NCBI GenBank assembly: GCA_937980205.1 | Contig: CALJKW010000050.1 | Span: 186,001 to 250,000, forward strand | Length of the DNA stretch: 64,000 nt | From: an uncultured Myxococcales bacterium | GTDB taxonomy: Bacteria > Myxococcota > Myxococcia > Myxococcales > Myxococcaceae | Direction of reading: 5' to 3' | In this document: piece after piece, positions 49,696 to 58,572 of the stretch | Numbering within the stretch: position 1 is the stretch's first letter | Layout: each line of letters begins with the position of its first letter | Notes under the pieces: generated by a model | The model's input: the letters and a program-made list of their open reading frames with translations, nothing else | Database searches by the model: none | Told to the model about the DNA's origin: nothing | Made by a program: the position numbers and the translations under genes

Positions 49696-50748
49696 TCAGC
49701 CGTGCGATGTCTCGCCAGACTGCGATGACACGTCTCGTCTCAAGCCGCTCGGGGTCTTGCCCGTCCACCGCTTGAACGCCCGCAGGAACGCCGGCAGGTC
49801 GGCATAGCCCAGCCTGAAGCCGACCTCCGAGAGCCCCACCGCCGGGTCCTTCACCAGCTCCCGCGCCAGCCGCTCGCGCACCGCGTCGACGACTCCGGCG
49901 AAGGTGACGTCTTCCTCGCCCAGCCTTCGCTGCAGCGTCCGCGCGCTCATGTGCAGCACGGCGGCGACCGACTGCAGGCTCGGGGTCTGGTCGAGCTTCG
50001 CCTCCACCACCGCCCGAACCTGCTCGGCCAGCGAGCCCGGTGTCGGCGCGCCCTTCAGCGCCCGCTCCGCCTGCGCCACCAGCGTCGACAGCAGCGGCGG
50101 GTCGGCCGACGGAATCGGCAGCGACGCCTGCTCCGCCGGCAGCTCGAACCCGTTCGACCCCGCCCCGAACCGCAGCCGCTCGGTGCCGAGCAGCGCCACG
50201 TGCTCCGAGACGTCCTCCGGCGCCTGGTGCGCGAACCAGACCCGCGTCGGCTTCAGCGGCTCACCCGCGAGCAGCCGCGCCTGCATCAGCACCGCGGGGA
50301 TGAAGAACTCGTTGCCGTGCCGCCCGTAGCCCAGCGGCCGGCCGACGACCTGGTGCTCGAGCCGCACCGCGCCCCCGCGCTCCGAGAGCGTCACCCGCAC
50401 CCGGTCGTTCATGATCGACGCGTACTTCACGGTGCGGGCGAAGCCCTCGCGCAGCGTCGGCGAGTTCCGCGCGATGAACTCGACCAGCCCGTAGGTGCCG
50501 CGCGGGTAGTTCGCCGCCAGGTGCAGCCCGAAGTCGCGGTCGCCCGTCAGCTCGGCCGCGCGCGCGTAGAGCTGCTCGAGCGTCGACAGCGGCAGCACCA
50601 CCTCGGGCTCGGTCGCCGCCCCTTCCGGCAGCCCGAGCTCAGCCGCGAGCGCAGCCGCGTCGGCGTCGGCCTCGGCCACCCGCGCGAGGATGGCGGCGAC
50701 CACCGAGGTGCGAATGGGCAGGCGTGGCCTCACGTGCGCGGCCCGCAT
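49696..50748 (-). CDS. AraC-family regulator
   Basis: This 350-residue protein has an N-terminal arabinose-binding-type domain (LAANYPRGTYGLVEFIARNS) and a C-terminal double HTH (PSLQSVAAVLHMSARTLQRR, then VGLSEVGFRLGYADLPAFLR, and FKRWTGKTPSGLRR). ATG 50748 is the start; an upstream TTG at 50760 is possible. The duplicated peroxiredoxin fragment ends 26 bp before it, so its native promoter may have been replaced. Confidence 0.92.
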   Translation of the reverse strand: MRAAHVRPRLPIRTSVVAAILARVAEADADAAALAAELGLPEGAATEPEVVLPLSTLEQLYARAAELTGDRDFGLHLAANYPRGTYGLVEFIARNSPTLREGFARTVKYASIMNDRVRVTLSERGGAVRLEHQVVGRPLGYGRHGNEFFIPAVLMQARLLAGEPLKPTRVWFAHQAPEDVSEHVALLGTERLRFGAGSNGFELPAEQASLPIPSADPPLLSTLVAQAERALKGAPTPGSLAEQVRAVVEAKLDQTPSLQSVAAVLHMSARTLQRRLGEEDVTFAGVVDAVRERLARELVKDPAVGLSEVGFRLGYADLPAFLRAFKRWTGKTPSGLRRDVSSQSGETSHG

Positions 50749-50773
50749 CTCTACCAGCAACGTGCGCCCGCTG

Positions 50774-51175
50774 GCTGAAGACGTGCAGGACGATCCCCTG
50801 CGAATCGATCACGTACGTGACGCGGCCGTCGAGGAGCCCGAGCGTCTTCGGAACGCCGAACCGCCTGCGGAGCTCACCCCCTCGGTCGGAGAGCAGTCGA
50901 AACGGAAGCCGGTGCTTCTCGGCGAAGCGCCGATGGCTCTCGACGTCGTCGGAGCTCACGCCGACCACGCAGGCGCCGGCCTCCGCGAGCTGCTGGTGCT
51001 CGTCTCGGAAGGAGCACGCCTCGGCGGTACAGCCCGGGGTGTCGTCCTTCGGGTAGAAGTACAGGACGAGGCAGCCCGAGACCAACAGCTCGCGGAGCGA
51101 CACGGCCTTGCCCTCCTGATCGGGGAGGGTGAAGTCCGGTACGGGGTCGCCGACACTCAGGCTCTGGTGGCTCAC
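50774..51175 (-). pseudogene. peroxiredoxin copy lacking its C-terminus
   Basis: From GTG 51175 the first 134 residues equal the peroxiredoxin at 44576 but for one Ile-to-Val change. After DSQGIVLHVFS the frame leaves the repeat and runs out of frame through the AraC gene start. The catalytic Cys is kept but about 40 C-terminal residues are lost. Confidence 0.85.
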
Positions 51176-51210
51176 GTTCCGCTCCCTACGCTGCCTTGCT
51201 GTTCACGGCT
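50774..51210. repeat. 437-bp direct repeat, copy B
   Basis: Second copy of 44699-45135. Both ends are abrupt: the left end falls inside the peroxiredoxin gene and the right end inside the former YceI gene end. The flanks show no insertion-sequence ends. Confidence 0.9.
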
Positions 51211-51545
51211 CCATCGGTCGCGATTCCGCAGGCGAGCAGCGCCCAGACCGAGCTCGGCGGCGACCAGGGCGCGCGTGACATGCACGGCCGAAGGCAGCTC
51301 GAGGTGCGCCCCGATGAACGCGGCGCCGAGGGCCCCCACCACCAGCTGTCCTCGAGCGCCGATGTTGAACAGGCCCACGCGGAAGGCGACCGCGACCGAG
51401 AGGCCGGTGAGCGTCAGCAGCGCCGCCTTGGTGGCGGCCTCGCCCAAGGGTCGCGACACTGCCGCGGGGACGCCGGTGTCGATGAACCGCGGCCAGTCGC
51501 CGATCGCGCCGAGCGCAGTGTGGCCAGGCAGACGCGGAAATGCGT
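51211..51545 (-). pseudogene. fragment of a nucleoside/sugar ABC-transporter permease
   Basis: The minus-strand frame WPRFIDTGVPAAVSRPLGEA, then AALLTLTGLSVAVAFRVGLF, NIGARGQLVVGALGAAFIGA is a clear piece of a BMP-type ABC permease (FNIGxxGQ signature). It lacks both ends and abuts the peroxiredoxin copy. Confidence 0.75.
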
Positions 51546-51601
51546 CGGCGCAGCGGCGGGTTCACGGTCTTTCGGGGAGCATCATCAACCTGCGTGCCAG
51601 C

Positions 51602-52123
51602 TCAGAGGCCGACGCCGACCAGGAACTTCACGTTGATCTCGATCTGCGTGTCCTGGGCAGGCTGGCGCCCGGAGCCCGAGGTGATGATGCTGAAGGCCGA
51701 CGAGCGCACGTACTCCGCGAGATCGGCGTCGATGAGATCGAGGTTGAGCGTGGGGTTGGGGGCGGCGAGGCCCAGCGAGGCGATGTCGGTCTTGGTGGCG
51801 ATCTTCTGCGTCTTGTCCCCGGCCTTCACGGAGACCTCGAGCGAGTCGAGGAAGCCGAAGTCCTGCGAGTTGGGCGAGGTGATCTTCAGCGAGAGCGCGG
51901 TCACCTTCGTCGTCTTCACCTTGTCGCGCGAGGTGTTGTTGTTCTTGAAGTCCTGGTTCTGGTTGAAGTCGATGCTCGCGAACGAGGCGGCCTGAGGGAA
52001 GGCGCTGAAGAACTGGCCGAGCGGGCTGCCGGCGATCGTCGCGTTGCCCGTCATCTCGGTGCTGAACGTGAGGGGACCGCAGGCGGTGAGGAACAACGAA
52101 GCCACGATGAGGGGAAAGCGCAT
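51602..52123 (-). CDS. secreted lipoprotein of unknown function
   Basis: This 173-residue protein has the signal MRFPLIVASLFLTACG (lipobox LTAC). The mature part is beta-rich (ITSPNSQDFGFLDSLEVSVK, and QDTQIEINVKFLVGVGL) with a hydrophilic Asn/Lys stretch. No family recognised; such small lipoproteins are frequent in myxobacteria. Confidence 0.82.
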   Translation of the reverse strand: MRFPLIVASLFLTACGPLTFSTEMTGNATIAGSPLGQFFSAFPQAASFASIDFNQNQDFKNNNTSRDKVKTTKVTALSLKITSPNSQDFGFLDSLEVSVKAGDKTQKIATKTDIASLGLAAPNPTLNLDLIDADLAEYVRSSAFSIITSGSGRQPAQDTQIEINVKFLVGVGL

Positions 52124-52181
52124 GGGGACAGAATCTTAGCCCGGGCGTCGACCTGCGGGGAATGCGGCAAGACGGAGCCGC

Positions 52182-52690
52182 CTAGCGGAGTGAACGAGCG
52201 AGCTCTGCCACGTCGCCCTCGTCATGGTACGGCCCGAAGCCGAAGCGCAGGCGATCGTCCCGCGCGTCGGTGATCACCCGGTGCAGCTTGAGCGTCGCCG
52301 ACAGCGCGTTCGCGTCAGGCGTGCGGAAGGTGAGGAACTGGCCGCGCGCTGAGTTCTCGAGCGGCACCACAAGCTGGTCAGCGGAAATCGGTCCAGCGGG
52401 AAGCCCCGCGCTGAAGCGCCGCTGCAGCGCGTGCGCGTGCGTGCGGTTCTTCGTGGTGGTGAGGCCGACCGCCTCCCCGCCACTTCATCGCCGCGTTGAA
52501 GCGGTACAGCCCCGAAGGATCGAACGTCGGGCCCATGAAAGGTGAGGAAAAAGGGCGGAAACTCGACGGGCGGCCCGGTAGCCCGATGGGTCGGCGAGCC
52601 GCGGTGGCGGGGCGACGGCATGGAGACCGTGAACGCGCGCGGGCGAGCGGAAGGAGCGCAGACGGGTGCACCGACGTCGGCACCAGGGTG
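52182..52690 (-). pseudogene. C-terminal remnant of a kynureninase-like PLP enzyme
   Basis: Frames join across a shift near 52480: GPTFDPSGLYRFNAAMKW, then VGLTTTKNRTHAHALQRRFS, and the classical end FLTFRTPDANALSATLKLHR ... RLRFGFGPYHDEGDVAELAR. This is the small domain of a class-V aminotransferase/kynureninase. The PLP lysine region is absent. Confidence 0.6.
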
Positions 52691-52778
52691 ATGTTCCCCC
52701 CAGCTCTTCGACCATCCGGTCGGTCATCGGCGGAACCCAGCCGTCGATTGCTTCAGGGTAATAGCGCGACGGAACCGA

Positions 52779-52922
52779 CCATGCCGCCGCGCTCGCCCGG
52801 CTGCGCCGCGCCATCGAAGACCACTGGCGCGCCGACCGGGAGCTCTTGTTTCCGGCGCTCGTCGCCCGCTACTCGAGCGTCAGGGAGCTCGATCGCGTGG
52901 TGCACGCGCTCGTCGACCCGTG
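52779..52922 (+). pseudogene. short helical fragment
   Basis: The plus-strand frame HAAALARLRRAIEDHWRADR, then ELLFPALVARYSSVRELDRV and a stop, looks like the end of a helical (hemerythrin-like) domain without its start. The family is a guess. Confidence 0.35.
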
Positions 52923-52980
52923 AGCGCGCAATTCTTGCGCGTGAAGTAGTCCTCTCTCCGGACAGGGTGCGCCGGTTAGA

Positions 52981-53220
52981 GTGGGACTCGCGCCAGTGAA
53001 CGCCGCAGCCCTGGTGATCGTGCTCGTCGGAGCGGGTGAGGCTGGCTCCGATTGGGCCGCGGGCACGCTGCAGGCCTTGCGCGAGGCGCTCGACCGCAGG
53101 GTGGTCATCGAGCTGCGCGAGAAGCACGAGCTGCGCGAGGAGCGTGGCTCCGACGTGCCCGAGGCCGCGTACGTCGTCGAGGTCGAGTTCGGCAAGGGCG
53201 CCCGCAAGGCGCGCAGCTGA
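52981..53220 (+). pseudogene. short hypothetical fragment
   Basis: The 79-residue frame AAALVIVLVGAGEAGSDWAA, then GTLQALREALDRRVVIELRE, and EAAYVVEVEF has protein character but no recognised family. It is probably a piece of a larger gene, since it converges with another broken gene. Confidence 0.35.
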
Positions 53221-53224
53221 CGCA

Positions 53225-53688
53225 GACCTCGCCCGGGGTGCCGCACGTCGCGGCCGCCGAGCGGTTGCAGACGCCGCCGAAGCAGCAGCCGTCGGGGCAG
53301 TTCGCGGCCGAGCAGCCGCTGCAGTTGAAGCCGTCGCAGGTGCCGCCGTCCCTGCAGGTCTGACAGGCGGCGCCGCCGAAGCCGCACGCCCGCGCGTCGA
53401 GCCCGACGAGGCACTGGCCGCCCCGGCAGCAGCCGCGGCAGGTCGCGTGCCGTCGCACGGGCCTGCGTCGGCCGCGCCTCCCGCGCTGCCGCCTCCGGCC
53501 GCGGCGCTGCCACCCGCCGTGCTGCCTCCGCCCGTAGCGGCCTGCGTGACGCACCGGCCGTCGACGCACACGTGGCCCGCGATGACGCAGCGGTGCGTGT
53601 CGTCGCACGCCTTGCCCTCGTCGACGCCGACGTTGACGGTGAACGCGGCGAGCAGCAGCGCAGCGGGAGCGTGGAGCGCGGTGCGCAT
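53225..53688 (-). pseudogene. Cys-rich secreted protein gene with a frameshift
   Basis: From ATG 53688 the frame gives a signal peptide (LHAPAALLLAAFTVNVGV), CDDTHRCVIAGHVCVDGRC and a Gly/Ser/Ala linker. Near 53455 the coding continues in another frame: CRGCCRGGQCLVGLDARACG, then CQTCRDGGTCDGFNCSGCSA and NCPDGCCFGGVC. This is a typical myxobacterial surface-protein design, broken by one indel and truncated at the end. Confidence 0.65.
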
Positions 53689-54070
53689 CGGGGGCGCGCG
53701 CGAGTGTAGCCGCTGGCGAGGTGCCCGCGTCAGTTGATCACCGGAAGACGGCGATCGCCGGGACGGCGCTGGCGCGCGCGTCCAGCGCACCCTCTCTCTG
53801 CAGGGTCCGGGAACGATTCGCGCGCTGCTGCGCTCGTCGACTGGAACGGTGGTTCGCCGCCGGCCAATGGGGCGTGCGCGAGGTCGGCCTCACGGGACTC
53901 TGGACGGGCCCGAGCGCGTTCGCTTTTGTCCCTGCGGATGCGCCGACGGCAACGCTCGCAGACGAGAGGCGCAACTCGAGCGGTACGGGTACGTGCCGAT
54001 GGTCATGGTCGGCGACGACATCGTCCTCGCCGGGCTCTCGTGCTCGAGGCGGTCCCGGCCGCCCTGACCC
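53689..54070. other. interval with short coding scraps
   Basis: On the plus strand pieces such as RLERWFAAGQWGVREVGLTG and AQLERYGYVPMVMVGDDIVL look protein-like but lie in different frames and have no start or end. I assign no gene here. Confidence 0.4.
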
Positions 54071-55147
54071 TCACGGCATTCGTCCGGCCACTGCGACTCC
54101 TTGCGGCGAGGGCGTGACGGTGATGACGTCGAACAGCATCAGGCCGAAGCCGGCGAGCGCGAGGCACCCTGCGGCGATGAACAGGGCATTGGCGACGACC
54201 GCGTTGTTCGCGACCGAGGTCTGCAGCTCGAGCGCCCGCGCTCGGGTGAGCATGCTGATGGCTCCGCCCCCGGCCTCCTGTACCGCGCGCTGGAACTCTT
54301 CCCGGGAGCGTCGGCTGGCCACGCCCCACGCGCTGCCCAGGGCGGCGGCCACTGCGCCACCTGCGAGCAGGCTCAGACCCACGTACCGCCAGCGGTGCGA
54401 GACGGTCACCCGCTCCACTTGCGCGACCGGCGCAACTTCGCTGGGTGGGGCTTCCACGGGGCCCTGGGGCTGCGGAGCCAGTGAGGGGCGCTCTTCGTTT
54501 GCGGCGGGCGCGGTCACGGCAGGTGCCTCACTGAGGGAGGCATGCAGAGGCGCAGCTGCGCTGCCCTTCTCGAGAAGTGTCGAGCCGCGGCGATCGATCA
54601 GCTCGTAGTGGTACTCGACGCCCGTGCCCGCCAGCTCGACGGTGCCCCCAGCCCGGGTCAAGGTTCGCTCCTTCCACGGCCCACCGTCTTCGCGGAAGTG
54701 CACGCGAACCTGATCGGTGACTCCCACCGGGTCTGCGACCCGAATGGTGAGCGCCACCAGCGCTTCGCGCGTCTGCGAGACCGTCGCGTCGCTCACCAGC
54801 ACCCCGTTCACCTGAACCCACTGGCGTGCGGCGGCCGCTGCTCCCAGCGGGTCGACCTCTGGGGGGCCTCGACCCGGGTCCAGGGCGAAGTAGCGGCGCC
54901 AGACGATTGTCGCCTCCTTGGCTTGCTTGAGGGCCGAAAGGCACTGCGCCCGAATTTCGAGCAGGGCGAGCAGGGTCTTGCGATCATGCTTGCCCGAGGA
55001 CTCCGCCGCCTCTGTGAGCGCGAGCGCCTCGTTGTACCTGCCGGCCTCGAACAAGGGCCGGGCGCGCTCGACCAGCCAACCGCTTGCTGGGGCGCCGTCC
55101 GCGCTCGCCGGCGACGCGAGGAGGAGCACTGCGACGAGGAACCTCAC
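54071..55147 (-). CDS. secreted TPR-like protein with C-terminal membrane segments
   Basis: This 358-residue protein has a signal peptide MRFLVAVLLLASPASADG, a TPR-like start (ARPLFEAGRYNEALALTEAA, then QCLSALKQAKEATIVWRRYF), a beta-rich middle (RVHFREDGGPWKERTLTRAG), a Pro-rich linker and two hydrophobic helices (YVGLSLLAGGAVAAALGSAW, and FIAAGCLALAGFGLMLFDVI). This layout is common among myxobacterial envelope proteins of unknown role. Confidence 0.8.
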   Translation of the reverse strand: MRFLVAVLLLASPASADGAPASGWLVERARPLFEAGRYNEALALTEAAESSGKHDRKTLLALLEIRAQCLSALKQAKEATIVWRRYFALDPGRGPPEVDPLGAAAAARQWVQVNGVLVSDATVSQTREALVALTIRVADPVGVTDQVRVHFREDGGPWKERTLTRAGGTVELAGTGVEYHYELIDRRGSTLLEKGSAAAPLHASLSEAPAVTAPAANEERPSLAPQPQGPVEAPPSEVAPVAQVERVTVSHRWRYVGLSLLAGGAVAAALGSAWGVASRRSREEFQRAVQEAGGGAISMLTRARALELQTSVANNAVVANALFIAAGCLALAGFGLMLFDVITVTPSPQGVAVAGRMP

Positions 55148-55269
55148 GGCGGCTCACCATAGCCTACGTCCTCTTCCGCGCAGGAGCCCCCGTAGGGACC
55201 CGGTGCGAGGGCGTGCCGGCTTCGGGCTCGGCGGCGCCCGGAGCCGGCGCCGGAACAGGTGCAGCACGG

Positions 55270-55605
55270 TCAAGACACCCACGACGACCGCGTCGCGTGC
55301 AAGACCGCTTCGCAGCCGCCGGTCACGCGGCTGTCGAAGGGGGCCTCGCCGGTGACGAGCCGCCGGGTCAGCTGGAGGTTCGCCTGGGCCTTCAGCCCAT
55401 CGAGATCGGTGACGACCGCGGTCAGCGTGTTCGACCCCTCCTCCAAAGGAACGATGGCAGAGAAGAACCCGGGCGCGAGAACCTCTCCCGCGCGTCCATT
55501 CACGCTGACCGCGCTGAGCGCTCTGCCGTCCGTGGTCCCGTACAGGGTCACCGAAGGAGTCGGTACGGTCGCGCCCGCCGGCGGTTCCAGAAACGAGATC
55601 TCCAC
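55270..55605 (-). CDS. small Ig-like domain protein, possibly frameshifted
   Basis: This 111-residue protein has an Ig-like/glucodextranase-B-type unit: SFLEPPAGATVPTPSVTLYG, then GTTDGRALSAVSVNGRAGEV and FFSAIVPLEEGSNTLTAVVT. It starts with GTG 55605, 9 bp behind the gene upstream. After TGG near 55310 another frame offers a membrane helix (LARDAVVVGVLTVLHLFRRR) that would give a Lys/Arg-flanked anchor down to 55154, so one base may be missing. Confidence 0.6.
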   Translation of the reverse strand: MEISFLEPPAGATVPTPSVTLYGTTDGRALSAVSVNGRAGEVLAPGFFSAIVPLEEGSNTLTAVVTDLDGLKAQANLQLTRRLVTGEAPFDSRVTGGCEAVLHATRSSWVS

Positions 55606-55614
55606 CCTCAGACC

Positions 55615-56676
55615 TCAGACGCCAATCCGGGCTCGCCGGCGATCCGCCTCGAACTGGGACTCGAGGTCGCCGCGGCGCAGGGCCTCGTACAGGGTCTCGC
55701 CCGGGCTCAACGGGGTCAGCTTCAGCAGCGTGCTGGGGTCCCGCCCCGCAGCGCGCATCGAGGCGGTCTTCAGCGCCAGGTTGCTCTCGTTGATCGCGTA
55801 GGTCACTCCCAGAGACCTGTCTTCGACGACGAACTCCCGCTCCATCGGCGGCGGCGGGGCGCCGCGCGCGGCGAGGTAGCCCGGCGGCTCGGTCATGAGC
55901 TCTTCGAGGCCGCACTCGGCCAGGCGCTTCTCAGCCAGGTCGTACCACTGACGGCTCTTGTACCGGGCCTCGGCCTGACCATCGCCCAGCCCCGGCGTCA
56001 TCCCCCCGCCGGGGCGGCCCAGCGACGCCCTGACGGTGTCGAAGATCTGATTGCGCAGATCGCAGGCGGCGACTTCCTCGGCCGAGGTGTCGCGCCCGAG
56101 CCATGTCCGGTGACCCGCGTTGTCGAAGTTCTGGCTGATGAGCTTCGAGTTGTCTTGGAGCGCCGCCTGGTACGGCTCGCTGTCGCGCGTCAGGTAGGGG
56201 TTCATCGGGTGGTCGATCATGACCTGCTCGATCCGAGCGCTCGCGTCGGTCGAGAGCCGGCCAGAGTCCTGGAGGTCGAGCAGGAACAGACGCTCCGACG
56301 GAGTGAGCCCTTTCGCTGACAGCTGCTCGATGCAGCTCTCCAGCCGAGCGCCGTCGATCGGCAGGCACGGGGGCAGCCGCTCCTCGAGCGCACGGTAGAC
56401 CTTCCCGCCGCGCAGCTTCTCGGCCAGAGCGGTCTGCTGGAATTCGTCGTCGGCGTTCGGTGCGTCCCGGCGACCCGCTCCCGGCGCCCCGACCGCGCCT
56501 TCGAAGCGGTCGCCGGCGTGCCCGGACCGCTCGAGCGCCTCGAGCCTGGCGACCGCCTCGGCCCGCTGTGCCGCGGCCGCAGCGAGGGCCTGCTCGGCCT
56601 CGGTCAGACGGCGGCGGGCTTCCGCCGCGTCCAGGTTGAATGACGTGCTGCCGTGAGCTGCATCGATGCGTGACAT
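55615..56676 (-). CDS. hypothetical protein under sigma-54 control
   Basis: This 353-residue protein has an N-terminal coiled coil (AAEARRRLTEAEQALAAAAA), a linker and a helical C-terminal half with DSGRLSTDASARIEQVMIDH and LYEALRRGDLESQFEADRRR. It has no signal peptide or known family. ATG 56676 has AGGAG at 5 nt. A -24/-12 promoter lies about 40 nt upstream. It may form one unit with the small Ig-like gene behind it. Confidence 0.75.
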   Translation of the reverse strand: MSRIDAAHGSTSFNLDAAEARRRLTEAEQALAAAAAQRAEAVARLEALERSGHAGDRFEGAVGAPGAGRRDAPNADDEFQQTALAEKLRGGKVYRALEERLPPCLPIDGARLESCIEQLSAKGLTPSERLFLLDLQDSGRLSTDASARIEQVMIDHPMNPYLTRDSEPYQAALQDNSKLISQNFDNAGHRTWLGRDTSAEEVAACDLRNQIFDTVRASLGRPGGGMTPGLGDGQAEARYKSRQWYDLAEKRLAECGLEELMTEPPGYLAARGAPPPPMEREFVVEDRSLGVTYAINESNLALKTASMRAAGRDPSTLLKLTPLSPGETLYEALRRGDLESQFEADRRRARIGV

Positions 56677-56713
56677 GTCGGCTCCTGTCGGGTTGAGCTG
56701 CCGCGGGTGAGGT

Positions 56714-56729
56714 AGCAACCCGAGAGCCA
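56714..56729 (-). promoter_or_regulatory. sigma-54 promoter (-24/-12)
   Basis: On the minus strand TGGCTCTCGGGTTGCT: TGGC and TTGC are 7 bp apart, so GG and GC stand 10 bp apart as required. It lies 38 bp before the ATG of the gene at 55615-56676 and directly downstream of a sigma-54 activator gene. Confidence 0.65.
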
Positions 56730-56873
56730 CGCGGCGGCGGCCAGCCCAGGCACCCTTGTGAAGCGCAATCGCAGGGTGGAGTGCCCGGGTCCGCTCCGAC
56801 TGTCGCGGCGCTGAGACGTGACGCTGGCCCGCCTCGCGCGTGAGCTGTTGGCTCCCGATCGCCTGCACGGCCA

Positions 56874-58154
56874 CTACGTCTTGATGCCGGCGACCTTCAG
56901 CATCCGGTAGAACCGTGCCCGAGACACAGCGGCCCGCTTGGCCGCTTCCGTCACGTTGCCGTTCGTCTCCTCCAGCAAGCGGCTCAGGTAGTTGCGCTGA
57001 AATTGCTCGACGACTCGGGCCTGGGCCTCGTCGAACGACTTGACCGTCGAATGACCGATGGCCAGCTCGTCTTCTCCGACGCGCACGTAGCGCTCGACCA
57101 CGTTCTTCAGCTCCCGCACGTTTCCTGGCCAGGAGTGACCCTCGAGGCGCTCCATGAGATCGGCCGGCAACGCCGCCGCGCGGCCAATGGCCCTGGCAAA
57201 ATGCCGCGCGAGCGGCCTTATGTCTTGGGCTCGGACCCTCAACGGAGGGACCTCCACGGCGAACACCGCCAGGCGGAAATAGAGATCGGCGCGAAACTGG
57301 CCGGCGGCGACGCGCTCTTCCAAGGGGGCCCGGGAAGAGGCCACGATTCGCACGTCGGCACGCAGCTCGTGCTCCGCGCCCACCGGGCGGTACGTCTGGG
57401 CGTCGAGCATGCGCAGCAGCACGGGCTGCAGCTCGAGCGGCAACTCGCCCACCTCGTCGAGGTAGAGCGTGCCGCCCTCCGCCGCCTGGAGCAGGCCAGG
57501 CCGCGCCTGGACCGCCCCGGTGAAGGCCCCCTTCTCGTAGCCGAAGAGCGTGGCTTCGATCAGCTCGCGATTCACGGCCGCGCATTGCAGCACCACGAAA
57601 GGCTTCTTCGCCCGCGGTGACAGGCGGTGCAGGACCTGGGCGATGACGTCTTTGCCCACGCCGGTCTCGCCCATCAGCAGGACGCTCGTCGGGGTGGGCG
57701 CGACCCGCGACACGAACGCCAGCACCGCCTTGAGCGCGTGCGAAGAGCCCACCACTCCCAGCTTCTCGAATGACGGCCCGTCACCGTCGAGTGGATCGCC
57801 GGGGCGCACGCAGATGACCGAGCGGCCGAGCTCGAGGAAGGAGCCCGGCGGAAGGCGCACCCGTTCGACGCGTGCTCCGAGGTAGAAGGTGCCATTGGCA
57901 CTGCCCAGGTCGATCACTTCGACGCCGCGGCTGGTCCTACGGAGCGAGAGGTGCCGGCGCGAGACGGCGCCGTCATCGAGCACCAGGTCCGAGCCTGCAT
58001 CGCTCCCCACCACCAGTGAGCCGGTCAACAGCACGCGCTTTCGAGCCGATTTGCCCTGCACGCATTCGACCACCAGCGGCCCACCGTTTCCTGGAGGTTC
58101 CAGGAGCAGCTCGTCGGTGGCCTGCTGCCGCTCGGGATTGCTCATGTCAGCCAT
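56874..58154 (-). CDS. FHA-domain sigma-54-dependent transcription activator
   Basis: This 426-residue enhancer-binding protein has an FHA domain (GSDAGSDLVLDDGAVSRRHL, then GSANGTFYLG), an AAA+ domain with Walker A GETGVGKD, the sigma-54 contact loop GAFTGA, Walker B TLYLDEVGEL and an R-finger region, and a Fis-type HTH at the end (NVTEAAKRAAVSRARFYRML). The FHA domain would read Ser/Thr phosphorylation, a common myxobacterial circuit. It probably switches on the sigma-54 promoter at 56714-56729. Confidence 0.95.
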   Translation of the reverse strand: MADMSNPERQQATDELLLEPPGNGGPLVVECVQGKSARKRVLLTGSLVVGSDAGSDLVLDDGAVSRRHLSLRRTSRGVEVIDLGSANGTFYLGARVERVRLPPGSFLELGRSVICVRPGDPLDGDGPSFEKLGVVGSSHALKAVLAFVSRVAPTPTSVLLMGETGVGKDVIAQVLHRLSPRAKKPFVVLQCAAVNRELIEATLFGYEKGAFTGAVQARPGLLQAAEGGTLYLDEVGELPLELQPVLLRMLDAQTYRPVGAEHELRADVRIVASSRAPLEERVAAGQFRADLYFRLAVFAVEVPPLRVRAQDIRPLARHFARAIGRAAALPADLMERLEGHSWPGNVRELKNVVERYVRVGEDELAIGHSTVKSFDEAQARVVEQFQRNYLSRLLEETNGNVTEAAKRAAVSRARFYRMLKVAGIKT

Positions 58155-58572
58155 TGGGCTCGTCGTGACGAAGAGCGTGCGCCGGTCGTGGAGCTTGCCA
58201 GAAGCCGAACCGGCAGCCCACTTCTGCGTTCATAGGACCCGCGTCGTCCGCGGCGCGGCGGAGCTCTGCGAAATCGCCGGTGACGGGGGACGAAGGCGGG
58301 GCGTCGTAGTGCATCGGTGGGGGACATGGTGGTTGCTGGAATCGATGCGACCACCAGGAGCAACCGGCCGGCCAGCGACTCGGGCTGCTCTGGCGTTCGA
58401 TTTGTCTCGCCTTGCGCAGGTCCAGGTGCGCGGCCTGGACGCTCCAATCGACTCGGCCGAGCGACGGCGGGTGGGTCGTCTCAGCAGCGCGACTGTCATG
58501 GGTGGCGAATGCGGCCAATCTCGAGCCTCTGTCGATCTCGACCGCACGGCCGCCCTGTGCGCGGCGCGCGGC
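58155..58572. other. intergenic interval without a supported gene
   Basis: The frames here on both strands are Arg/Ala-rich and lack coding character. It is the divergent promoter region between the sigma-54 activator and the G8 protein. I see no clear -24/-12 site for the latter; a TGG/TTGC pair near 58330-58350 is off by one base in spacing. Confidence 0.5.

Noticed and set aside
57889..58572. N-terminal 228 residues of the longest frame of the G8 protein
   Set aside because: They overlap the sigma-54 activator antisense and lie before a good signal sequence at 58573-58597.
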